A stretch of 12,399 bases of DNA. It comes from Planctomycetota bacterium (GTDB lineage Bacteria > Planctomycetota > Brocadiia > JAJRTI01). Below, in pieces: positions 6,606-12,399 of the stretch. How positions within the stretch are numbered: position 1 is the first letter of the stretch; every line of letters starts with the position of its first letter. Position numbers and translations under genes: made by a program. The notes under the pieces were generated by a model. It was not told the origin of the DNA, did no database searches, and saw nothing but the letters and a program-made list of their open reading frames with translations. The stretch covers positions 1 through 12,399 of the forward strand of contig JAJRTI010000551.1 in NCBI GenBank assembly GCA_024278415.1, given 5' to 3'.

Positions 6606-7738
6606 GGCGTGTCTTGGAGTCCAGAGGTCAGGCCGTTTGCTATGGCGAACATGTCTTCCGCGCTGAGCTTCGGCCGGATGTGGCCGCGCACCTTCGCGGC
6701 TTGCCTGGCGCGGCCGAGAAGCGTCGGGAAGTGGGAGCAGGCGTAGGTGATCTCCGGCCAGCAGGCGTACATGCACCCGGGGCAGGCCTCCACGAGCGGC
6801 TGGATCTCCTTGGCGATCTTTCCACTGCGATAGTCCTCAACGAATCCGGGCGCTAAGACCGGGCGTTCGTATGGCACGTCCACACAAGGCAGGAAGCTGC
6901 CGCTTGGGCTAACGGAGAAGAACAGCCGCGGGCTGTCGCATTTCCAGTTCGTCTTTCCCCATTTGAGGAAGTCGGGCGACTCGCGCAGGAACCGCATCGA
7001 GTTCTGGATGCGCGTCCCGGCGCGTTTCATGTCCATCAACTCGTCGTACACAGCCTCGATCCGCGGGTGGTCTCCAGGGCCGAACGCGAAGCCCTCGGCC
7101 TGTTTCCGGATGATCATGGCCTCGTTGCCGTCAGCCGCCACGTGGATCGGGATGAGCGACGCGTAGAAGCCGATCGCATCGATGAACCGCACGACCGTGG
7201 GCACGTCGCCCAAGTTCCGCTTGGACACGACCACGTTCACGCCGGACATGTTCGCGGTTTGCGGGAGCACCGCGGAGAAAAGCGCAAGCGCGTCGATGGT
7301 CTGGCGCCACGATCCAGCGCGGCCATTGATGTCGTCTTGGAGTTGCTCGTCCAGCGTGTCCAGCGAAAGCGTCACCTCTTGCAGGCCAGCATCGACACAA
7401 GCGCGCAGCGATGTCTCCGTGGCGAGGAGGCCGTTGGTCTGAAGCCGGGGAACGATCCCGCGCGCGGCGAATGTTCGAATGATCTCTGGCAGGTCATCCC
7501 GCAGGAATGGCTCGCCGCCGGTCAACACGAGCACGCCAACGCCAAGCTCGCGCAGCACCTGCGCCACTTGGCTGATCCCGTCGAGCCGAAGCTCTTGCTC
7601 CGCGCCTCGCGAACGGTTGGAGTTGCACATGCGGCAGGCTAAGTTGCAGCGCTTGGTGACCGCGAACTGCACGTAGATCGGCGAGCGGGCGCCCAGCGCG
7701 CCCTTGGCGATCGCCCATGCCAGCCGAAGGTGATTCAT
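6590..7738 (-). CDS. Radical SAM protein with SPASM-like C-terminal cysteines
   Basis: 382 residues. The radical SAM motif is CNLACRMC with Cys31, Cys35 and Cys38, followed by LTGGEPFLR (72-80), LQTNG (99-103) and a strand with LSLDTLDEQ (124-132), all typical of the SPASM/MoaA-like group. The C-terminal part has Cys267, Cys285 (in SPSGSFLPCVDVPY), Cys319, Cys322, Cys326 and Cys334, a spacing suggesting one auxiliary Fe-S cluster in a SPASM or twitch domain. Relatives modify peptides, sugars or lipids (for example HpnH-like or sugar-dehydrogenase types); nothing here decides between them. The ATG at 7738 lies 16 nt after the previous gene's stop; the upstream extension of the frame is Ser/Thr/Arg-rich shadow sequence. 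The TAG stop at 6592-6590 lies beyond the next gene's start. The last dozen residues are encoded partly by a sequence matching the heptamer repeat at 558-569. Confidence 0.9.
   Translation of the reverse strand: MNHLRLAWAIAKGALGARSPIYVQFAVTKRCNLACRMCNSNRSRGAEQELRLDGISQVAQVLRELGVGVLVLTGGEPFLRDDLPEIIRTFAARGIVPRLQTNGLLATETSLRACVDAGLQEVTLSLDTLDEQLQDDINGRAGSWRQTIDALALFSAVLPQTANMSGVNVVVSKRNLGDVPTVVRFIDAIGFYASLIPIHVAADGNEAMIIRKQAEGFAFGPGDHPRIEAVYDELMDMKRAGTRIQNSMRFLRESPDFLKWGKTNWKCDSPRLFFSVSPSGSFLPCVDVPYERPVLAPGFVEDYRSGKIAKEIQPLVEACPGCMYACWPEITYACSHFPTLLGRARQAAKVRGHIRPKLSAEDMFAIANGLTSGLQDTPCSSP
6620..6631. repeat. Dispersed copy of the TCCAGAGGTCAG element
   Basis: Exact 12-nt match to 558-569, the start of the heptamer array. 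This copy lies inside the last codons of the SPASM-like radical SAM gene and just upstream of the next gene's ATG, in the same orientation. Could be chance, or a remnant of the same repeat family. Confidence 0.4.
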
Positions 7739-7754
7739 GTTCGGTCTGTCTCGG

Positions 7755-9203
7755 TCAAGACGTGAGGTTGTCCCCGCAACAGATGAGGAAGTACGCGACC
7801 GCGTATTCGAGGTCCACGCCGTCCCTCTTGGCTCGCCACATGTATCGCACGAGGTTGATGAAGAACCGGTGCTTCTGCTTCCACATGAGCCGCAAGATTC
7901 GGCGGCTGATGAAATAGAGGAAGCAGCGAAGCTGGAACCGCTCCACGTCGTTCGGGCTGAGGTCGCCGGTGCGCACGCAGCCGTGGAAGTGGAGGCTATC
8001 GATCGCATCGAACCGATCGCAGTCGATCACGCCGGCGCCGGACTCCAACTGTTGCCGGCTCTTGGTCTTGGGCAACGGGCGGTAGATGAAGAACACCGGC
8101 CGGTGCACGTCCAACTCTTTGTTCAGTTCGAACGTCTCCATGAGCGTGGCCCGCGTCTCGGTTGGCCCCCCGAGCATGTTGTACGCGGTGATGACCAGGC
8201 CCGCGTCCTTGCAGAGCGCGACGGCCTGCCGGATCTGATCGTCGCTGATGTTCTTCTCGTAGACCTCGTTGCGCACGCGCTCGCTGCCGGCTTCCACGCC
8301 GATTCGCACGACCGCGCAGTTCGAGGCCTTCAGCATCTCCACCTTCTCCGCGTCGATGGTGTCGGCGCGAGTGAAGCACGAGTACGGCAGCCGCGCGGCC
8401 ATGCCGCAACTGACGTATTCGTCTGCGAACGCTTCGAGCCACTTGCGGCTGAACGTGAAGACCGGATCAAAGGTGTGCGCGATGCGCATGCCGCGGTCGT
8501 GATACTTCTCCCACTGTTGCTTGATCTCCAACGCGAATGCGCGCGGGTCGCGAATGCGGTAGTGCCGGCCGGGGATGGCCTCCTTCATGGGCAGGCTGGA
8601 ACAGTACGTGCAGTTGAACGGGCACCCGCGATTGCCGATGAAATAGAGCAGCTCCATGAACTGGAAATACTTGTCCAAGTCGTCCCACAGATCGTAGTTC
8701 TGCACGGGCAACGCGTCGAGGTTCTGCACCAACGGCCGCGGCGGGTTCTGCACGACCTCCCCCTGGCGCCGCGCCCACATGCCGTCAATGCCCGCGAAGC
8801 CGCCTCCGCCCTCATACGCGGCAAGGAACTCAGTGAATGCATACTCGCCGTCGCCCACGCAAACCGCGTCGCACCAGGGCTCCGCGATGCACTCCTCAGG
8901 GCACAGCGACGCGTGGTATCCGCCCATCACGATCGGCAAGCCGAAGTCCGCCTTCACCGCGCGGGCGATGCGCCGAATGTAGCCCATGTAGAGCGAGGTG
9001 GACGTGATGCCGATCATGTCCGGCCGAAAGCGTTCGACCTTCTCCCGCAACACCTCGCGCCAGGTATGCCGGCGGAACGTGAAGTCGATGATCTCCGCAG
9101 AGTGGTCCGTGCGCTCGTTGAGGTAGGTCGCGAGCGTGGTGATGCCCATGTCGAGGATGGACACGTCGCCGCTTAGGTTCGGGTTGATGAAAGAGATTTT
9201 CAT
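7755..9203 (-). CDS. B12-binding-domain radical SAM protein (first of two)
   Basis: 482 residues. The N-terminal cobalamin-binding-like domain begins MKISFINPN and includes DMGITTLATYL (18-28), PDMIGITSTS (61-70), VMGGYHAS (92-99) and VGDGE (116-120), followed by the linker LDALPVQNYDLWDDL. The radical SAM motif is GNRGCPFNCTYC, with Cys194, Cys198 and Cys201. Later strands include RIGVEAGSERVRNEVYEKN and YNMLGGPTETRATL, both typical of this family. The C-terminal 100 residues are rich in aromatic and basic residues and may pack against a lipid or large substrate (inference). The ATG at 9203 comes 2 nt after the TAA of the flavoprotein gene, pointing to one operon; the frame's upstream extension only shadows that gene. 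It differs clearly from the second B12 enzyme at 5250-6605, so the two probably act at different steps. Confidence 0.9.
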   Translation of the reverse strand: MKISFINPNLSGDVSILDMGITTLATYLNERTDHSAEIIDFTFRRHTWREVLREKVERFRPDMIGITSTSLYMGYIRRIARAVKADFGLPIVMGGYHASLCPEECIAEPWCDAVCVGDGEYAFTEFLAAYEGGGGFAGIDGMWARRQGEVVQNPPRPLVQNLDALPVQNYDLWDDLDKYFQFMELLYFIGNRGCPFNCTYCSSLPMKEAIPGRHYRIRDPRAFALEIKQQWEKYHDRGMRIAHTFDPVFTFSRKWLEAFADEYVSCGMAARLPYSCFTRADTIDAEKVEMLKASNCAVVRIGVEAGSERVRNEVYEKNISDDQIRQAVALCKDAGLVITAYNMLGGPTETRATLMETFELNKELDVHRPVFFIYRPLPKTKSRQQLESGAGVIDCDRFDAIDSLHFHGCVRTGDLSPNDVERFQLRCFLYFISRRILRLMWKQKHRFFINLVRYMWRAKRDGVDLEYAVAYFLICCGDNLTS

Positions 9204-9205
9204 CG

Positions 9206-10660
9206 TTACGCCACGTCCCGCTCGAAGATCGCGCCTTCCGTGCCGACCTGCCAAACCGCGTCTCTGGGCACCACGCCCAGGATCGCATCCGCGGCAAGGA
9301 ACCCCATGTGCATCGAGTGATCCATATTATTGTACCGAAAGAGCCCCTGCCTGCCGCAGCAGATCACGCGATCCAATGGCTTGATCCCTTCCCAGATCGT
9401 GCGGAGTTTCTCGGTATAGTCCAGGCCGTAGACTGGGTACGCGTGTGCGGCGCGCGTCGAGAAGTAGCCCAGGGTCTGAGCCTCCACGTCGAAGCCCATG
9501 CGCCGCAAGTCGGCGATACAGCGCGCATAGATCGCGTCGTCGCTCGCGGTCCACGTGCCGTCTCCCTCGTTGCACGCGATCTCGAGGATGAGCGACGTTT
9601 GGCCGTCTGGAGCATTGTGTGGGCTCCAGTTGCGCGGCTCTTGGATTCGGAAGAACAACGTGTCCGCGTCGGACGCGTAGATCCACGTGTTCGCGCTCAC
9701 TTGCGGCATGTCGAGCATCAGGTTCAGGAAGCGGATGCCTCGGAACTCTAAGCGGTCCACGGCCGCGACCACCGCGGCATCCGGCGCGGGTCGAAGCGCA
9801 TGGATGAAAGAGGGGGCGGGGATGGTGGACACGATGTCTTTGGCCCTGACCTCGATGGTCTGGCCGCTGCGCCGGCACGTGACGCGGCCCTCCTGTGGCC
9901 GCACTTCCTCCACCCCGCACTCCAGCAGGACCGTGCTTCCCGCGTCGCGCACCAGGTCCGCGACGCGCTCCCAGATCATGCCGATGCCGGCCCGGGGATA
10001 GTAAAACTGCTGTGCGTAGGTCTTCGGCGTGCCTTTCCGCAGGTGGAGCATCCGAAGGATCACGTCTCCCAGGTTGAGCAAGCTAATGCGCTGGACGGCC
10101 CAGTCTGCTGAAATCTCCGCGGGGCTCCGGCCCCAGAGCTTCTCCGTGTAGGGGCCGAAGTAGAGGTCGTAGAGCGGCCGTCCGAAGCGGTTGGCGATCC
10201 ACGCTTCGAGCGACTCGTCCTCCGGCTTGCGCACGCACCTCAGCAGATGGGTGAGCATGTAGCCGCCCAAGCAGCGCAGCGACGTCCACGGCGGCAGCTT
10301 GCGCAGGAGTTCTTTGGCTTCGAGCGGATACGAGTAGTACTCGTGTCGAAAGCGGATGCGGCTTGTGCGCGGCCGCAGGAGCAGATCGTCTCCCATGAGG
10401 GACTTGAGCCGGTCGAGCACGCGCTCCTCGTCCGAGATGATTCGGTGGCCGCCCAGATCGAATGTGAACCCGTTCCGCGTGACGCTCTGGGACAGCCCCC
10501 CTACCCGCACGTCATGCTCGACCACGCACACAGACTTGCCGGCCTCACACAACAACCACGCGGCACTCAGGCCGGCCGCGCCCGCTCCGAGAATGGCCAC
10601 GTCGGCCTCGTAAGTTTCTGCGTTGGCTCTTGCGTGTGAGTCCATGGGCTGATCGGCCAT
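9206..10660 (-). CDS. FAD-dependent amine-oxidase-like / UDP-galactopyranose-mutase-like protein
   Basis: 484 residues from the ATG at 10660 (ATG 10645 is an alternative; both precede the FAD fold). DVAILGAGAAGLSAAWLL holds the GxGxxG dinucleotide motif at 25-30, Glu48 should bind the ribose, and VGGLSQS (53-59) with FDLGGHRI (67-74) matches the FAD-binding stretch of the protoporphyrinogen-oxidase/UGM-like group. FGPYTEKLWGRSPAEIS in the middle and CGRQGLFRYNNMDHS (about 435-449) near the end are characteristic of a subfamily often found in polysaccharide and lipid gene clusters. A redox or FAD-assisted rearrangement on a nucleotide sugar or polyprenoid is plausible; true UGM activity is not established. 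It is the first gene of a four-gene set with three radical SAM genes. No strong Shine-Dalgarno is visible at either start; the small ORF ending at 10666 may couple its translation. Confidence 0.85.
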   Translation of the reverse strand: MADQPMDSHARANAETYEADVAILGAGAAGLSAAWLLCEAGKSVCVVEHDVRVGGLSQSVTRNGFTFDLGGHRIISDEERVLDRLKSLMGDDLLLRPRTSRIRFRHEYYSYPLEAKELLRKLPPWTSLRCLGGYMLTHLLRCVRKPEDESLEAWIANRFGRPLYDLYFGPYTEKLWGRSPAEISADWAVQRISLLNLGDVILRMLHLRKGTPKTYAQQFYYPRAGIGMIWERVADLVRDAGSTVLLECGVEEVRPQEGRVTCRRSGQTIEVRAKDIVSTIPAPSFIHALRPAPDAAVVAAVDRLEFRGIRFLNLMLDMPQVSANTWIYASDADTLFFRIQEPRNWSPHNAPDGQTSLILEIACNEGDGTWTASDDAIYARCIADLRRMGFDVEAQTLGYFSTRAAHAYPVYGLDYTEKLRTIWEGIKPLDRVICCGRQGLFRYNNMDHSMHMGFLAADAILGVVPRDAVWQVGTEGAIFERDVA

Positions 10661-10665
10661 CCTAC

Positions 10666-10803
10666 CTATGTGCGGTGGGCTTTGCACTCGCCCATCACCA
10701 GCCCTGGCATGCGCATCCACAACACGTTGCAGATGAATCCGCACATCCTGGATCCGAAGAACAGCCGTGCCACAATCGCGAGAACTCGCTTCGACGGGTG
10801 CAA
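10666..10803 (-). CDS. Possible small hydrophobic protein between the LamG-like and flavoprotein genes
   Basis: An open frame of 45 codons from TTG 10803 to TAG 10668-10666, too short for most gene callers. The peptide contains RVLAIVARLFFGS followed by MCGFICNVLWMRMPGLVMGE, that is, hydrophobic stretches with spaced basic residues and three Cys, unlike the Arg/Ala/Pro-rich shadows elsewhere. The stop lies 5 nt before the ATG of the flavoprotein gene, as in coupled genes. An internal ATG at 10746 would give 26 residues. The only Shine-Dalgarno-like GGAG lies 11 nt before the TTG, which is too far for a strong site. No family recognised; it could also be ordinary spacer sequence. Confidence 0.25.
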   Translation of the reverse strand: MHPSKRVLAIVARLFFGSRMCGFICNVLWMRMPGLVMGECKAHRT

Positions 10804-10809
10804 GAGCGA

Positions 10810-12399
10810 TCAGTCTCCGAACGTGCAGCGGAAGTTGCGGAACCGCACTTCGATGCCAATGTTGTTCACGGCTGACACGAAGAAACCCACCCTAAGGTTG
10901 GAGGGGCCCCGAAGACGAAAGCTCCCGAGGGAGGTCTTGTCTACGAAGCCGTGCACTTCCCCGGTCAGCTTGTCGAACGTGAGCCGCAGCGTGTGAAACG
11001 TCGAGCCCTCGTCGCCGCGCGCATGCGCCACGGCAATATTGAAGGCCTTGGACTGGCCGCCCATCTTGCGCACTAGGCCCCGGCCGTAGCTGTTGCCATC
11101 GAAGTACACACGGAGCGCTTGCCCCGAGGAATCGTTCACCTCGAACACCACCCGCGCGGCCGCGCCAATACCGGTGCGCGCCATCCTCGGCACGCAGAAG
11201 TCAACCGTGGCGTCCACAGACCGCACGCCGAACGGGATGGTCTGGTACCCGCGGACCGCTTCCCTGTCATACGCGTAGTCCGCCGAGACCACCAAGGCGC
11301 CGCCGGCGAATCCCATGTGGATCGACTTGCCGCCGATGGCGCGCCACGCCGCGGGGTAGGCCAATTCTTCCTGAAGGGGCTCCTCCAGCACTTTGCCAAA
11401 CACAAACGCCGTGGGCACCTCCGAGGGCTTCCGCTCGGGTCGCGCGGTGCCGGCCGCCACGAGCGCGGCGGCGGCCTTGGCCTGTGCAGACTGGGGGAAC
11501 AGCCGCTTCAGGCGCATCATCGCCCGCGTCTGCACCTCTCGCTCGCCCTTGGCGCCCGATGCCTTCACGAGCGCCAGCAGCACGTCGGCAAGGCCTCGCT
11601 TCATCGTTCGCCCGAAAGGCTGTCGTGCATACGCGTCGCCGGCCTTTGCAAACGCCTGGACATCGGCTTCGGTCAGATCGGTCTGGCCCACCAACCGCCT
11701 TTGCCACGCCATGGCCGTGGCCCCTGCGCGCTTCACCGCATCGCGGCTCTGCGGCGTGCCCGCGTAAGTCTTCGCAAACTTCAAGAATTCGTCGATTACC
11801 CCTCGATACGCGCGCTCGGTCGCGAGCATGTACTCCGTCTTGGCAAGCAGCGTTTGGAGTTCGATTGGAGCATTGCGGCGCCTCTCCTCTGCCTTGGCGC
11901 GCTCGGCCGCTTCGACCGCATCAATCTCCGCGAGCAGGGCTTCGGCCTTGCGACTCCAGCCGGGGAACACCTTGGCCAACTGGCGGCACAGCACTCGGCA
12001 CTCGGCCCGCCGCTTGCCCCGAAACGCGGCGCGAGCCGTCTGATACAGCCGTTCCGCTCGCCGGTCGTCGATCTCCACAATGCGCTTCTTCAGGTCCGCT
12101 TGGAGGTCTTCGTGCTGAACCTTCTCCAGCAGATTCGAATAGATGGTGCGCGCCTTCTCCAGTTCGCCGGCCGCGACCAACGCCGCGGCCCGCTGTAGGT
12201 CGATAGCGACGGGGGCAGCCTTGGGTTCCACCGGGTTGGCAGGGGCGTTCGCCTTGGACTTGGGAGGCAGTTCGTCCGGCGGCTTGGCCCCGACCTTGCC
12301 CTTGGCAGGGCTCTTGGCAGGCGCTTTGCCTTGTGCAGGAGCCGGCCCGACCGGCCCCGGTTTCTCGCCAAACAGCCGGTCCTTCATCAGCACGGCGCC
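10810..12399 (-). CDS. TPR-like plus LamG/jelly-roll-like domain protein, 5' end beyond window
   Basis: 529 codons are visible and the frame is open to the right edge, so the true start is probably outside; GTG 12393 and ATG 12387 are the first internal candidates, but neither has visible upstream sequence to support it. The first 65 or so residues are a Pro/Ala/Lys-rich linker (repeats like KAPAK, SPAKGK). Next comes a helical region with TPR-like units such as AAALVAAGELEKARTIYSNL and a second one around ARAAFRGKRRAECRVLCRQL. From about residue 345 the sequence becomes beta-rich, with SVDATVDFCVPRMA, ALRVYFDGNSYG, LRLTFDKLTGEVHGFVD and NIGIEVRFRNFRC, resembling the LamG/concanavalin or DUF1080-type jelly roll that ends many planctomycete proteins. 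The linker suggests an N-terminal part anchored in the membrane with these domains outside (inference). No catalytic motif seen. Ends in TGA. Confidence 0.8.
   Translation of the reverse strand, partial: GAVLMKDRLFGEKPGPVGPAPAQGKAPAKSPAKGKVGAKPPDELPPKSKANAPANPVEPKAAPVAIDLQRAAALVAAGELEKARTIYSNLLEKVQHEDLQADLKKRIVEIDDRRAERLYQTARAAFRGKRRAECRVLCRQLAKVFPGWSRKAEALLAEIDAVEAAERAKAEERRRNAPIELQTLLAKTEYMLATERAYRGVIDEFLKFAKTYAGTPQSRDAVKRAGATAMAWQRRLVGQTDLTEADVQAFAKAGDAYARQPFGRTMKRGLADVLLALVKASGAKGEREVQTRAMMRLKRLFPQSAQAKAAAALVAAGTARPERKPSEVPTAFVFGKVLEEPLQEELAYPAAWRAIGGKSIHMGFAGGALVVSADYAYDREAVRGYQTIPFGVRSVDATVDFCVPRMARTGIGAAARVVFEVNDSSGQALRVYFDGNSYGRGLVRKMGGQSKAFNIAVAHARGDEGSTFHTLRLTFDKLTGEVHGFVDKTSLGSFRLRGPSNLRVGFFVSAVNNIGIEVRFRNFRCTFGD

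Noticed and set aside
7739..8008. N-terminal extension of the SPASM-like radical SAM ORF
   Set aside because: Ser/Thr/Ala-rich sequence that only shadows the upstream B12 radical SAM gene in another frame.
7737..9176. 479-codon open frame on the plus strand
   Set aside because: It is antisense to two radical SAM genes with clear motifs. Its translation is rich in Arg, Ala, His, Val and Glu with no recognisable fold, as expected for an antisense shadow in GC-rich DNA.
10744..10746. MCG start at 10746 as the beginning of an asparagine-synthase-type amidotransferase
   Set aside because: The frame closes after 26 codons and nothing after MCGF resembles the glutaminase domain.

Overview
The window is high-GC (roughly 60-65% by eye) bacterial DNA in which every convincing gene lies on the minus strand, so reading order runs from the right edge to the left. 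The gene families (DUF3604 metallohydrolase-like proteins, BNR sialidase-like secreted enzymes, TPR plus LamG-like proteins, B12-binding radical SAM enzymes) and the many short-period repeats between genes suggest an uncultured Planctomycetota or related PVC-type bacterium. That is inference from family content: no rRNA or marker gene is present. TGA, TAG and TAA all occur as ordinary gene ends, so the standard code applies.

Right block (12399 to 10810): the C-terminal part of a large protein whose start lies beyond the edge, with a Pro/Ala/Lys linker, a helical TPR-like region and a LamG/jelly-roll-like domain. A 149-base gap follows, holding a possible 45-codon small ORF.

Centre-right block (10660 to 5250): a tight four-gene set, spaced 2 nt, 16 nt and a 16-nt overlap. 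It encodes a UDP-galactopyranose-mutase/amine-oxidase-like flavoprotein, a B12-binding radical SAM protein, a SPASM-like radical SAM protein and a second B12-binding radical SAM protein. This looks like a dedicated biosynthetic or modification pathway, perhaps for a surface glycan or lipid. Its product cannot be read from the sequence, and it is the best candidate for an undescribed system here.

Centre-left block (5130 to 1415): a DUF3604 protein and a secreted sialidase-like beta-propeller protein 47 nt apart, a plausible glycan-processing pair. The sialidase is interrupted by an in-frame amber codon, beyond which the same frame continues through an intact C-terminal beta-sandwich domain. 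The 119-base gap before the DUF3604 gene holds hexamer repeats and a possible leader peptide that overlaps the DUF3604 start.

Left block (1414 to 1): a 372-base non-coding stretch with five short perfect hairpins and a good promoter, then a DUF523 (TudS-like) gene, then the beginning of a DUF368 (PopT-type undecaprenyl-phosphate translocase) gene that runs off the left edge. No tRNA, rRNA, CRISPR array, transposase or phage gene was seen.
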